From the NCBI RefSeq assembly GCF_031456495.1, contig NZ_JAVDUW010000002.1, positions 868,001 to 932,000 of the forward strand: 64,000 nucleotides of DNA, read 5' to 3'. A program made the position numbers and the translations under genes. The DNA is from Pedococcus sp031456495. GTDB lineage: Bacteria > Actinomycetota > Actinomycetes > Actinomycetales > Dermatophilaceae. Within the stretch, counting starts at the first letter, position 1; every line of letters begins with the position of its first letter. Positions 36,112 through 43,992 of this stretch are shown in pieces. Below the pieces are notes generated by a model. The model was not told where the DNA came from, searched no databases, and worked only from the letters and a program-made list of their open reading frames with translations.

Positions 36112-36309
36112 ATGACGTCGTCTCTTTCGAACCTCCTCACGGCCGCCGAGGAGAACACCCGCGAGCTGCCCTTGCCGCCGCAGGCGTTCGGGGCCATCGC
36201 GTTCGTCGGGTTCATGCTGCTCCTCGGGGTGCTGTGGTCCTTCCGCGGCACGGCACAGAAGATCTCCGGGCAGCACCTGCCGCACGACCACAGCGGCGGC
36301 TCGCACTGA
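36112..36309 (+). CDS. Small single-pass membrane protein upstream of nadD
   Basis: 65 residues: polar N-terminus, one membrane helix (about 26-44, AFGAIAFVGFMLLLGVLW) and a His-rich polar tail ending HDHSGGSH. Small membrane proteins of this type often precede nadD in related actinobacteria; function unknown. TAGGCT (36099-36104) is seven bases before the ATG, so this is the leaderless first gene of the nadD-rsfS-phosphatase operon; two bases separate its stop from nadD. Confidence 0.75.
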   Translation: MTSSLSNLLTAAEENTRELPLPPQAFGAIAFVGFMLLLGVLWSFRGTAQKISGQHLPHDHSGGSH

Positions 36310-36311
36310 CC

Positions 36312-36920
36312 ATGCGCCTCGGTGTGATGGGTGGCACGTTCGACCCCATCCACCACGGGCACCTCGTGGCCGCGTCCGAGGTCCAGTCCAGGTTCGGCCT
36401 GGACGAGGTCGTCTTCGTGCCCACCGGCCAGCCGTGGCAGAAGGACGACCGCAAGGTCAGCGTCGCCGAGCACCGGTACCTCATGACCGTCGTCGCGACG
36501 GCCTCGAACCCCCGGTTCACCGTGAGCCGTGTCGACATCGACCGGCCGGGCCCGACGTACACCATCGACACCCTGCGCGACCTGCACGGTGAGCGGCCCG
36601 AGGCCGAGCTGTTCTTCATCACCGGCGCGGACGCGCTGGCGCAGATCCTGTCGTGGAAGGACGCGGACGAGCTGTTCGAGCTCGCCCACTTCGTCGGCGT
36701 GACCCGGCCGGGGTACGTGCTGTCGGAGTCCGGGCTGCCGCGCGACCGCGTGACCCTGCAGGAGGTGCCCGCGATGGCGATCAGCTCGACCGACTGCCGA
36801 ACGCGGGTCGAACGGTCCGAGCCCGTCTGGTACCTCGTGCCCGACGGCGTGGTCCAGTACATCAACAAATACCGCTTGTATGCCGCCAACCCGCGTCCCG
36901 CGGGAACGGCACGGACGTAG
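36312..36920 (+). CDS. nadD: Nicotinate-nucleotide adenylyltransferase
   Basis: 202 residues. Adenylylates nicotinate mononucleotide in NAD synthesis. GVMGGTFDPIHHGHL carries the (T/H)xGH nucleotide-binding site, and AISSTDCRTRV is the family ISSTxIR motif, here with Cys in place of the usual Ile/Leu. GADALAQILSWKD is also typical. ATG 36312 lies two bases after the small membrane gene, and the stop overlaps the ribosome-binding site of rsfS. Confidence 0.95.
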   Translation: MRLGVMGGTFDPIHHGHLVAASEVQSRFGLDEVVFVPTGQPWQKDDRKVSVAEHRYLMTVVATASNPRFTVSRVDIDRPGPTYTIDTLRDLHGERPEAELFFITGADALAQILSWKDADELFELAHFVGVTRPGYVLSESGLPRDRVTLQEVPAMAISSTDCRTRVERSEPVWYLVPDGVVQYINKYRLYAANPRPAGTART

Positions 36921-36927
36921 GAGAGCA

Positions 36928-37302
36928 GTGCCCGCCACCGATCGATCCCTCGAGCTCGCCAAGACCGCGGCCCTGGCCGCGGACGACAAGCTCGCCACCA
37001 CCGTCGTCGGCCTCGACGTCAGCGAGCAGCTGGCGCTGACCGACGTCTTCGTCATCGTCTCCGGGTCCAGCGAGCGGCAGGTCGGCTCCATCGTCGACGA
37101 GGTCGAGGACAAGCTCCGGGAGCAGGGCGCCAAGCCCCTGCGCCGTGAGGGCGAGCGCGACGGCCGCTGGGTCCTGCTCGACTTCGGCGACATCGTCGTG
37201 CACGTCCAGCACGACGACGAGCGCGAGTTCTACGAGCTCGAGCGCCTCTGGAAGGACTGTCCCGAGGTCGACCTGGGCGTGCCGAAGCGCCGCGACGCAT
37301 GA
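36928..37302 (+). CDS. rsfS: Ribosomal silencing factor RsfS
   Basis: 124 residues. Binds L14 and blocks subunit joining in starvation. The core TDVFVIVSGSSERQVGSIVDEVEDKL and the WVLLDFGDIVVHVQHDDEREFYELERLW block are complete. TAGGAGAGCA immediately precedes GTG 36928. It overlaps the phosphatase start by four bases. The nadD-rsfS-phosphatase order is conserved in actinobacteria. Confidence 0.95.
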   Translation: MPATDRSLELAKTAALAADDKLATTVVGLDVSEQLALTDVFVIVSGSSERQVGSIVDEVEDKLREQGAKPLRREGERDGRWVLLDFGDIVVHVQHDDEREFYELERLWKDCPEVDLGVPKRRDA

Positions 37303-37919
37303 GCGCTGCGAACGACGGTCGACGGGTGGTCGTCGTCCGCCACGGCGAGACCGACCACAACGCCGGTGGCGTGTGGCAGGGGCAGCTCGACACCTCCCTG
37401 TCCGAGCGCGGCATCGAGCAGGCGCGTGCCGCCGGCGCGGCCCTCGCGGCATACCGGCCGACCCGGGTGGTCGCCTCGGACCTGGCGCGCGCGGCGGTCA
37501 CGGCCCAGCACGTCGCCGAGGCCGCCGGCCTCGAGGTCGCCCTGGACCCGCGCTGGCGCGAGATCCACGTCGGGCAGTGGCAGGGCATGCACACGACCCA
37601 GGTGCGGTCGGAGTATGCCGAGCTGCTCGAGCAGATGGACCTCGAGGACGTGCGCCGCGGGGTCGACGGCGAGACGCTCGCCGAGGTCGGGGACCGGGCC
37701 GGTTCGGCCCTGCGCGAGCTGCTCGACGGGCTCGTCGAGGGGGAGTGCGTCGTCGTCGTGGCGCACGGCGTCTCGAGCCGGGCGGCCGTCGCCGAGGTGC
37801 TCGGGATCGACCAGCACCTGGCCACGCACGCCCTCGCCACCCTCGGGAACTGCCACTGGGCAGAGCTCGCGCAGACCCGCACCGGGTGGTCGCTGAGGGC
37901 GTGGAACGCCCACGCCTGA
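37299..37919 (+). CDS. Histidine phosphatase family protein (GpgP/phosphoglycerate-mutase-like)
   Basis: 206 residues. VVVRHGETDHN supplies the nucleophilic His; REIHVGQWQG and VVVVAHGVSSR (second His) complete the acid phosphatase site. Orthologues in this operon position include glucosyl-3-phosphoglycerate phosphatases of Mycobacterium, but substrate cannot be decided here. ATGA overlap with rsfS; probably the last protein gene of the operon, followed by the tRNA. Confidence 0.87.
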   Translation: MSAANDGRRVVVVRHGETDHNAGGVWQGQLDTSLSERGIEQARAAGAALAAYRPTRVVASDLARAAVTAQHVAEAAGLEVALDPRWREIHVGQWQGMHTTQVRSEYAELLEQMDLEDVRRGVDGETLAEVGDRAGSALRELLDGLVEGECVVVVAHGVSSRAAVAEVLGIDQHLATHALATLGNCHWAELAQTRTGWSLRAWNAHA

Positions 37920-37925
37920 GCCGAT

Positions 37926-37955
37926 TTGGATGCTCGCGCGAGCCGTGGGTAGACT
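37926..37955 (+). promoter_or_regulatory. tRNA-Ala promoter
   Basis: TTGGAT (37926-37931), an 18-base spacer and TAGACT (37950-37955) form a good SigA promoter ending 40 bases before the mature tRNA 5' end. Confidence 0.55.
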
Positions 37956-37995
37956 TCCGCAGTCGCCTCCGGGGGACACCCACTCGGGGCAACTC

Positions 37996-38068
37996 GGGGC
38001 TGTGGCGCAGTTGGTAGCGCACTTCCATGGCATGGAAGGGGTCAGGGGTTCGAATCCCCTCAGCTCCA
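37996..38068 (+). tRNA. tRNA-Ala (GGC)
   Basis: A 73-base cloverleaf: acceptor stem 37996-38002 with 38061-38067 including the G3:U70 wobble that identifies tRNA-Ala, D-arm 38005-38020, anticodon stem 38022-38026 with 38034-38038, loop ATGGCAT with anticodon GGC at 38029-38031, T-arm with TTCGAAT loop, discriminator A38068. CCA is not encoded. A strong terminator follows at once. Confidence 0.97.
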
Positions 38069-38070
38069 CA

Positions 38071-38117
38071 ACGCAGAAGAAGGACCCACACGCTTTTCGT
38101 GGGTCCTTCTTCTGCGT
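38071..38117 (+). terminator. 19-bp terminator after tRNA-Ala
   Basis: Arms 38071-38089 and 38099-38117 are perfectly complementary, with a nine-base loop containing TTTT. It starts two bases after the tRNA and may also end transcripts from the convergent GNAT gene. The next 200 bases contain nothing I can support. Confidence 0.85.
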
Positions 38118-38320
38118 TCTGGGACGACGCGGTGGGGATTCGGGAGGAGCCCCTCGGCGCGGAGCGCCCCCACGCGACGGCTCCCCTCAGCTCCCCCCGC
38201 GAGCATCGAGGACGAGCCGCGTGCGCGGGGGGTGCGCCGTCCGGGAGCACGGGGCTTGGGCCGTCCGGGAGCCGGCCGACTGACCGAGCGCAAGCACCGT
38301 GCGTGGGCCGCGCTGTGGTT

Positions 38321-38773
38321 TCAGCGGAGGGCCAGCCGGTACCCCAGCCAGGTCGAGCGCTCGGCCCCCGTGGCGTCGTACAGGCCCCGCGCGACGACGT
38401 TGTCGGGGGCCGTCTCCCACGCGAGCGCGGTGCAGCCCCGCTCCCGCGCGGTCGAGGCGCAGGCCTCCAGGAGAGCCCGTCCGACGCCCTCTCTGCGGAC
38501 GGCCTCGGTGACGAACAGGTCCTCCATCACGGCCAGGCGCGTGCCCGTGGTCGTGTCCCAGCTCCACAGGACCGTGGCGTACCCGACGATTGCGCCGGTG
38601 TCGGTGCGGGCGAGCAGCTGGGTGCCGTCCGTCGAGTCCCCGCAGAAGGCCTCGGCCATCCGCAGCAGGTCCTCGTCGTCCGCAGAGGCTCGGTAGAAGG
38701 TGCTGTAGCCGCGCAGGAGGGGCAGCACGCTGGACAGGTCGGCGACGGTCGACTGCTGGATCGCGATTCCCAT
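38321..38773 (-). CDS. GNAT family N-acetyltransferase
   Basis: 150 residues. Motif A is MEDLFVTEAVRREGVGRALLEACASTARERGC (about residues 82-114), followed by ALAWETAPDNVVARGLYDATGAER (motif B). IAIQQSTVADL starts the fold. Substrate unknown. TACGGT on the minus strand (38786-38781) lies seven bases before ATG 38773, so it is likely leaderless; a longer upstream extension in frame is GC artefact. Confidence 0.82.
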   Translation of the reverse strand: MGIAIQQSTVADLSSVLPLLRGYSTFYRASADDEDLLRMAEAFCGDSTDGTQLLARTDTGAIVGYATVLWSWDTTTGTRLAVMEDLFVTEAVRREGVGRALLEACASTARERGCTALAWETAPDNVVARGLYDATGAERSTWLGYRLALR

Positions 38774-38848
38774 GGTGGCGACCGTAGTGGCGCACCGTGC
38801 TCCGGTGCTCCGTCTGCGGGGTCCGCCGGGGTCAGGCAGGCTGCTGAC

Positions 38849-39721
38849 ATGACCTCCTCGCCGGTGCCGGCTCCCGCCCCCATGCCGGCGCAGGGGCCGC
38901 CCCTTCGCGGCAGGCCGCTCATGAGCCAGCTCTGGCGCGACATCACCTTCGTCCACTGGCGCGTGGACCCGGAGCGGCTCGAGCCCTTCCTCCCGGCCGG
39001 GGTGCAGCCCGACATCCACGACGGCTCGGCCTGGGTGGGGCTGATCCCGTTCCGCATGGTCGACGCCGCGGTGGGTCGCGGGAGGCCGGTGCCGTGGCTG
39101 GGGACCTTCCTCGAGACCAACGTGCGCGTCTACTCGCGGGACGCGACCGGCCGCCGTGGCGTGGTGTTCCTGTCGCTGGACGCCGAGCGCCTCCCCGTCG
39201 TCGCGGGCGCCCGGTTGCTCTTCGGGACGCCGTACCAGTGGGCCCACATGCGGTCCGCCCCGCAGCGGGTGCCGGCCGACCCGGTGGGTGCCGAGGTGGC
39301 ATACACGCTGCGTCGCCACCGGGCGCCCTGGCGCGGCGCGACCCGCTCCGGGAACGGCCCGAAGGGCGCTCCCAGCGCGGCCCACGCCCGGAGCGGCCCG
39401 GCTCGCGGGCGGAGCGGGTCTCCGGCCGAGCCGGCCGTCACGAGCTCGATGCGCGTGCGGGTCGGCGAGCCCCTCGCCGAGCCGGGTGACCTCGACCTCT
39501 TCCTCACCGCGCGGTTCGGGCTCCACACCACTGTGGCGCGACGGACGCTGTGGGTCCCGAACACCCATTCCCCGTGGCCGCTGCACCGCGCCGAGCTGCT
39601 CGCGCTGGAGGACCGGTGCGTGGCGGCGGCGGGCCTCGACGACGTGGTGTCGAAGGCCCCCGACAGCGTGCTGTTCTCACCGGGGGTCGAGACGACCTTC
39701 GGCTGGCCGGTGCGCGTGTGA
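38849..39721 (+). CDS. DUF2071 (YqjF-like) family protein
   Basis: 290 residues. DITFVHWRVDPERLEPFLPAGVQPDIHDGSAWVGLIPFRM is the family opening; TFLETNVRVYSRD, GVVFLSLDAERL and LFGTPYQWAHM follow. The fold is acetoacetate-decarboxylase-like, but activity is undefined. A Ser/Gly/Arg-rich insertion (about residues 168-200) interrupts the domain relative to the family pattern. ATG 38849 is preferred over upstream frames by homology. Ten bases separate it from the next gene (SGNH), so they are co-transcribed. Confidence 0.8.
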   Translation: MTSSPVPAPAPMPAQGPPLRGRPLMSQLWRDITFVHWRVDPERLEPFLPAGVQPDIHDGSAWVGLIPFRMVDAAVGRGRPVPWLGTFLETNVRVYSRDATGRRGVVFLSLDAERLPVVAGARLLFGTPYQWAHMRSAPQRVPADPVGAEVAYTLRRHRAPWRGATRSGNGPKGAPSAAHARSGPARGRSGSPAEPAVTSSMRVRVGEPLAEPGDLDLFLTARFGLHTTVARRTLWVPNTHSPWPLHRAELLALEDRCVAAAGLDDVVSKAPDSVLFSPGVETTFGWPVRV

Positions 39722-39731
39722 GCATGGGCCG

Positions 39732-40445
39732 GTGAGCACCGCGTTCGAGTACGACAACCTCAGCCTGCGGCCCGCGGGACCGTTCCTCACCGCGCTGTCG
39801 TGGGCCCTGCCCGGCGTGCGCGAGGTGCGGGCCCAGACCGTCCCGTACGCCGCCTACTGGCGAGAGGCGAACGCCGCGGCCCTCGAGCAGCAGGGGCCGC
39901 TCTGGGTGGCGCTGGGGGACTCGATGACGCAGGGCATCGGGGCGAGCGCGCCCGACCGCGGGTACGTCGGGCAGCTGCGCGACCACCTCGCAGCGGCCGG
40001 CCGCCCCCACCGGCTGGTCAACCTCGCGGTGACCGGCGCCCGGGTGCACGACCTCGTGGTGCACCAGCTGCCGGCGCTCGAGGCGCTCGTCGCCCGGGGC
40101 GAGGTGCCGGACCTGCTGACGGTCGTGATCGGCTCGAACGACGTCGTCGCCCCGCGGAACCGGGCCGGGCTGGCGGAGCGGTTCGAGGCCATGCTCGACC
40201 GCCTGCCGCGGGGAGCGGTCGTGGCGAACCTGCCGAACCCCCAGTCGGAGGCGCGGCGCGTCTGTGCGGTGCTGCGTGACCGGGCCGCCCGCGGGGACCT
40301 CGTGGTCGCCGACATCCGCGCCCACGGGCCCCGCTCCTGGCGCGGCCGGCTGGCCGCGGACAAGTTCCACCCCAACGACGCGGGGTATGCCGGGATGGCG
40401 CACGTCTTCGACGTCGCCCTCGGACTGCCCGAGGGGCCTGCCTGA
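39732..40445 (+). CDS. SGNH/GDSL hydrolase (cytoplasmic)
   Basis: 237 residues, no signal peptide. LWVALGDSMTQG gives the nucleophile Ser64, GSNDVV block III, and DKFHPNDAGYAGMA the C-terminal Asp/His pair. Short N-terminal extension of 55 residues precedes the catalytic domain. GTG 39732 lies ten bases after the DUF2071 stop. Acting on acyl esters or deacetylating glycans are both possible; no substrate clue. Confidence 0.83.
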   Translation: MSTAFEYDNLSLRPAGPFLTALSWALPGVREVRAQTVPYAAYWREANAAALEQQGPLWVALGDSMTQGIGASAPDRGYVGQLRDHLAAAGRPHRLVNLAVTGARVHDLVVHQLPALEALVARGEVPDLLTVVIGSNDVVAPRNRAGLAERFEAMLDRLPRGAVVANLPNPQSEARRVCAVLRDRAARGDLVVADIRAHGPRSWRGRLAADKFHPNDAGYAGMAHVFDVALGLPEGPA

Positions 40446-40481
40446 GGCTCAGTCGCCGTAGGCGGGCTCAGTCGCCGTAGG
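40446..40481. repeat. 17-bp direct repeat at the stop of the DinB-like gene
   Basis: GGCTCAGTCGCCGTAGG occurs at 40446-40462 and again at 40465-40481. The second copy contains the last codons and stop of the minus-strand gene, so the repeat duplicated a gene end into the spacer. Confidence 0.75.
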
Positions 40482-41106
40482 TGTCGCGCACCGAGGAGTC
40501 CCACCTCCACGACGTGCCGCGCGTCTCCTCCGTCCGGCCGGTGGCGGCCAGGAGGTCGGTCCACGGGTCGTCGGTGCGCCGGGCGTCCGGGAAGACCCGG
40601 TTGAGGACGCGCTCCGCGATCCCGGCCTCGACCGCGAACGGGATGTCGTGGGCGGTCAGCACGTCCCAGGCGTGGGCAGCCCCCTCCACGATGCCGATCG
40701 CCGCGAAGCCGGAGGCGTCGGGGTGGCCGAACGGGTGGTAGCCGACGTGCCCCTCCGGAGCCGTCGCCGTCACGGCGACGAGCAGCCCACCCGTCGCGTC
40801 GACCCCGCGCACGATGGCCGCCGTGCCACCCGCCGGGTCGGGCCAGCAGAACATCGGCGGGCTGCCCTCTCGCCAGGGCGGCGGCTCGAGGAAGGGCACG
40901 TAGGTGTCCACGTGGACCTCCCTGCTCGAGAGGTTCATGGCGTAGAAGGCGAAGTCGTCCATCAGGTGGGTGGCGGTGTCGCGGCAGTCCCAGTCGAGCC
41001 GGTGCGCCGGGCGCTCCCAGCCGTCGTCGGGGACCCGGGCGAACCCGGCCATGATGCTGTCGACGACGGCGCGCAGGTCCGCGGGCGTGGAGACGTCTCG
41101 GGTCAT
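40468..41106 (-). CDS. DinB-like / mycothiol-dependent maleylpyruvate isomerase N-terminal domain protein
   Basis: 212 residues. Four-helix-bundle pattern: LRAVVDSIMAGFARVPDDGWERPAHRLDWDCRDTATHLMDDFAFYA, with His in THLMDD and later His residues as candidate metal ligands. Many such proteins use mycothiol or other thiols; the exact reaction is unknown. TAGGGT (minus strand, 41118-41113) lies six bases before ATG 41106, giving a leaderless start. Confidence 0.72.
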   Translation of the reverse strand: MTRDVSTPADLRAVVDSIMAGFARVPDDGWERPAHRLDWDCRDTATHLMDDFAFYAMNLSSREVHVDTYVPFLEPPPWREGSPPMFCWPDPAGGTAAIVRGVDATGGLLVAVTATAPEGHVGYHPFGHPDASGFAAIGIVEGAAHAWDVLTAHDIPFAVEAGIAERVLNRVFPDARRTDDPWTDLLAATGRTEETRGTSWRWDSSVRDTYGD

Positions 41107-41190
41107 GCCACGACCCTAGGCCCGAGGTCCGACGCCGCCCACGGGTTCACGAACGGCTCGCCCGGCAGCGGCGGCGGCGTGGCGAGCGGC

Positions 41191-41838
41191 TCAGTCGATG
41201 CGGTAGTCGATCGGCTTGCAGGTCCCGGCGTTGGACTTCTCGGCCGAGCAGGCCGTGAGCCCGACGTGCAGGTCCATCTCCGCACGCACCACGAGCCGGT
41301 CGCCGGCGACCGACGTCGGCGGGTCGATGTGCAGCTCGCCGGACCGCTCGGACCACACGTTCATGAAGATGTTGAGCGTCGTCGAGACCTGGTCCGCCAC
41401 GACGCCGAACGGCTCGAGGCCGGTCACGAGGTTCTCCAGGCAGCTCGGGTGGTACGCGCCCTCGAACTCCGGGTACAGCAGGTCGAACGTCTGCTGGCTG
41501 CACGGCGTGAGCAGGATGTCGTGGTGCCCGCAGGTGTCCTCGACCACCGTGAGCATCGGCCGGCTGCGGTTGCTGTACAGCACCGTCCCCGTCGTCACGG
41601 CGACCGAGTTGGCGTAGTCGATCGTCCGCCCCGTGGAGAACCACTCCGCGTGGTCGTCGGCGCTGAAGCAGAAGAGGTCGCTCACCTGCTCCCCGGTGGG
41701 GTCGACCACGGTGAGCTGCTGACCCGCGGACAGCACGAAGCCGGTGCCGGTCTGGGGCGACAGCCGGGTGAAGCCCTCCGCGGGGCCGTCGGTGGCCTGT
41801 GGAGAGCTCTGACGGGTTCGGTCGGCCGCCGTGCTCAT
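41191..41838 (-). CDS. DUF1989 / urea carboxylase-associated family protein
   Basis: 215 residues. TGEQVSDLFCFSADDHAEWFSTGRTIDY, LTVVEDTCGHHDILLTPCSQQTFDLL and HPSCLENL match the DUF1989 family, with His and Cys candidate metal ligands (CGHHD). Family members accompany urea carboxylase/allophanate hydrolase genes, which are absent here. It starts four bases inside the end of the YcgG gene, with AGGAGG upstream, so both are made from one mRNA. A joint role in a guanidine- or urea-type N-compound is inference. Confidence 0.8.
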   Translation of the reverse strand: MSTAADRTRQSSPQATDGPAEGFTRLSPQTGTGFVLSAGQQLTVVDPTGEQVSDLFCFSADDHAEWFSTGRTIDYANSVAVTTGTVLYSNRSRPMLTVVEDTCGHHDILLTPCSQQTFDLLYPEFEGAYHPSCLENLVTGLEPFGVVADQVSTTLNIFMNVWSERSGELHIDPPTSVAGDRLVVRAEMDLHVGLTACSAEKSNAGTCKPIDYRID

Positions 41839-42563
41839 GCCGTTGCCTCCTGTCCGCCGAGGGCCGGTGGCGCCCAGTCCGACGGCACGGCCCTGCCGGA
41901 GTACTGGGCCGCCTCGGAGCCGCGGCCGTGGTCGGCCACCATCGGGTTGAGCGAGCCCTGCAGGGCGAGGTCGCGGTTGCGGATGGTGTCGCGCATGCGC
42001 TCGTACCGGTCGGAGGCGCGCAGCTGCTCGAACTGCTCGTGCAGGTTGAACACCAGGGTGGGCAGCGGGGCGCGCCGGGCGATGCGCGAGGCCTGCGGGT
42101 GCAGGCCGACCACGAAGTAGGCCGTCCCCGCCACGCTGAAGGCGAAGTGCGGGTCGTCGGGGTCCGAGGACACCTGGGGGTCCCAGGGCTGGTCGTCGAC
42201 CTCGTGGAGCAGCTCGAGCTGGCGCCACAGGAGCTGCTCGAAGTGCGCCTCGTCCCGAACGTCCGTGCCCCGGAACACCGCGAGCAGGGAGGCGAAGCCC
42301 TCGTCGAGGTCGGTGGCCGATGCGAACCGGGCGAGCCTGTCTCGCAGCGTCCGGGCCGCGGCCTCGGTGCCGAGCTCCTCGAGCACCTCGAGGCTGGCGC
42401 GGCTGCGGTTGAACACCGACCGCGCCCCCAGGCATGGGTACTCGGGGTGCAGCACCATCGTCTCGAGCGCGTCGGCCACCTGGTCGGGGTCGCTGGCGTG
42501 ACCACCCTCGTGGACGTGCGCGAGGTCCTCCAGGACGGCGGGCAGGGGCGGCTCGTGGCTCAC
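41835..42563 (-). CDS. YqcI/YcgG family protein (GntA-like heme-dependent N-hydroxylase family)
   Basis: 242 residues. HPEYPCLGARSVFNRSRASLEVLEELG, then LLWRQLELLHEVD, FAFSVAGTAYFVVGLHPQASRIARRAPLPTLVFNLHEQFEQLR and the closing QGSLNPMVADHGRGSEAAQYSGR are the YcgG/YqcI signature. A characterised relative, GntA, N-hydroxylates a guanidine group in guanitoxin synthesis using heme; the conserved His residues fit heme binding. GTG 42563 has GAGGAG five bases upstream. Transcribed away from the His-rich DUF4396 gene across a shared operator-like palindrome. Confidence 0.78.
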   Translation of the reverse strand: MSHEPPLPAVLEDLAHVHEGGHASDPDQVADALETMVLHPEYPCLGARSVFNRSRASLEVLEELGTEAAARTLRDRLARFASATDLDEGFASLLAVFRGTDVRDEAHFEQLLWRQLELLHEVDDQPWDPQVSSDPDDPHFAFSVAGTAYFVVGLHPQASRIARRAPLPTLVFNLHEQFEQLRASDRYERMRDTIRNRDLALQGSLNPMVADHGRGSEAAQYSGRAVPSDWAPPALGGQEATA

Positions 42564-42667
42564 GGAGCTCCTCGGGGTCGGCGACGTGCGGACCGGGCCG
42601 TCCGCGGACCCCGTACCTACCCGCAAGTACCCGCCCCAAACGTCGAGATGTCTCGGCGGTGAGGGAA

Positions 42668-42686
42668 TATACCCACCGGGGGTATA
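42668..42686. promoter_or_regulatory. CsoR-like copper-responsive operator
   Basis: A perfect 7-5-7 inverted repeat, TATACCC-ACCGG-GGGTATA. The core TACCC-N3-GGGGGTA is close to known CsoR copper-repressor boxes. It overlaps TATAGT (42683-42688), the likely -10 of the DUF4396 gene, and TATATT on the opposite strand facing the YcgG operon, so a bound repressor could shut both. No csoR gene is in the window. Confidence 0.6.
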
Positions 42687-42698
42687 GTTGCAGGAACC

Positions 42699-43247
42699 AT
42701 GAACGTCATCGGAGAGCACCAGGACCACCAGGGCCACGGTCACGACGGCCACGGCCACCACGCCCAGGCCCACCACGAGCACGACGCCACGGCCTCGGGG
42801 CCCGGCGGCTCGCTGTGGAGGCAGGCCGTCAGCGCCACGCTCCACTGCCTCCTCGGCTGTGCGATCGGTGAGGTCCTCGGCATGGTGATCGGGACCGCCC
42901 TCGGCCTGCACAACCTCGGCACCGTCGTCCTGTCGATCGCGCTGGCCTTCGTGTTCGGCTACTCGCTGGCGATGCGCCCGATCCTCAAGGCAGGGCTGAC
43001 CCTCGCCGCGGCACTGCCGGTCGCCCTGGCCTCCGACACCGTCTCCATCGCCACCATGGAGCTCGTCGACAACGCCCTCATGCTGGTGATCCCCGGCGCC
43101 ATGGACGCGGGCCTGTCCAGCGCCCTCTTCTGGGGCTCGCTCGTCCTGTCGCTGGCGATCGCCTTCACCCTGACCGTCCCCGTCAACCGGTGGCTGCTGG
43201 CGCGGGGCCGCGGCCACGCGGTGGTGCACCAGTACCACCAGCACTGA
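42699..43247 (+). CDS. His-rich DUF4396 membrane protein, probable metal (copper) handling
   Basis: 182 residues. The N-terminal 30 residues are packed with His (ten in about 25), then about four hydrophobic helices (about 48-70, 75-92, 98-118, 140-165) and a C-terminal His cluster (HAVVHQYHQH). HCLLGCAIGE in the first helix and M-rich NALMLVIPGAMDAG could add ligands. The fold is DUF4396. A CsoR-like operator overlaps the promoter, so copper-induced expression and a copper transport or buffering role are inferred. Confidence 0.75.
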   Translation: MNVIGEHQDHQGHGHDGHGHHAQAHHEHDATASGPGGSLWRQAVSATLHCLLGCAIGEVLGMVIGTALGLHNLGTVVLSIALAFVFGYSLAMRPILKAGLTLAAALPVALASDTVSIATMELVDNALMLVIPGAMDAGLSSALFWGSLVLSLAIAFTLTVPVNRWLLARGRGHAVVHQYHQH

Positions 43248-43257
43248 CCCGCAGCCC

Positions 43258-43309
43258 GGCCCACGATCTCGTCGACGCCCCACGGGGTCCGTCGGCGAGA
43301 CCGTGGGCC
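43258..43309. terminator. Long hairpin between convergent genes
   Basis: Twenty-base arms (43258-43277 and 43290-43309) pair with one mismatch and one G-U, closed by a 12-base loop, between the stops at 43247 and 43351. Expected to serve both genes. Confidence 0.65.
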
Positions 43310-43350
43310 CTGTCTGTGGCGCCGGGCGCCGTCAGCGGCGCTGGGCGCCG

Positions 43351-43890
43351 TCAGCGCCGCGATGCAGCCCTGGCAGGTCGCGCCTCGGTGAGCGCGTCGA
43401 GGTCGGCCAGCGCACCCGCGATGAGCACCAGGCCGACGGACATGGCGCCCCGCCAGGCGATCGCCGATGGGGACGTCCCCGACGGCACCGTTGGTGTGAG
43501 CGCCGTCGTCACCAGGACGAGCCAGGCACCGGCCGCCATCAGGACGCCCGGCAGCGGCGGGAAGACACGGCCCCGCACGACCGACAGCCCGAACAGGCCG
43601 AGCCCGGCCGGCGCCCACCCCGGGTTCCCGGCGAAGCCCAGCAGCAGCACGGCCAGGGCGGCCCAGCCGAGCCACGCGGAGGGCGAGTCGCCCTGCCGCA
43701 GCTGGTACCCGACCAAGGCGCTCCCCACCAGGCCCGCGGCGAGGAGCCCGGTGAGCGCCAGCAGCGCCGGCGGCACGGGCGCGTGGACCGCCGTGAACAT
43801 CCACCAGGCGAACAGCACGAGGCCGCCTGCGTCGCCCGCCACCGGACCGACGCGCTCGAGCGTCGCCGCCATGCCCGTCGTCTGCGCCAT
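43351..43890 (-). CDS. Multi-pass membrane protein, unknown function
   Basis: 179 residues with about five hydrophobic segments (about 20-40, 42-62, 72-92, 94-108 and 115-135) and a charged C-terminus. No recognised motif. TACGTT on the minus strand lies six bases before ATG 43890, supporting that start over an upstream in-frame ATG at 43986. Stands between the GT operon and the DUF4396 gene. Confidence 0.65.
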   Translation of the reverse strand: MAQTTGMAATLERVGPVAGDAGGLVLFAWWMFTAVHAPVPPALLALTGLLAAGLVGSALVGYQLRQGDSPSAWLGWAALAVLLLGFAGNPGWAPAGLGLFGLSVVRGRVFPPLPGVLMAAGAWLVLVTTALTPTVPSGTSPSAIAWRGAMSVGLVLIAGALADLDALTEARPARAASRR

Positions 43891-43992
43891 GGGCCGAACG
43901 TACGACCTCCGGGTCGACCTCGCATCGTCCGATTGACGCAGGTGACGGGCGTGACGCAGGTGGCACCGGTGACCCGGCCACGTCACTCAGCC

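Noticed and set aside
42740..42800. His-rich stretch of DUF4396 as a random product of CAC repeats
   Set aside because: The frame continues into a clear multi-helix membrane protein with a proper promoter, so it is real.
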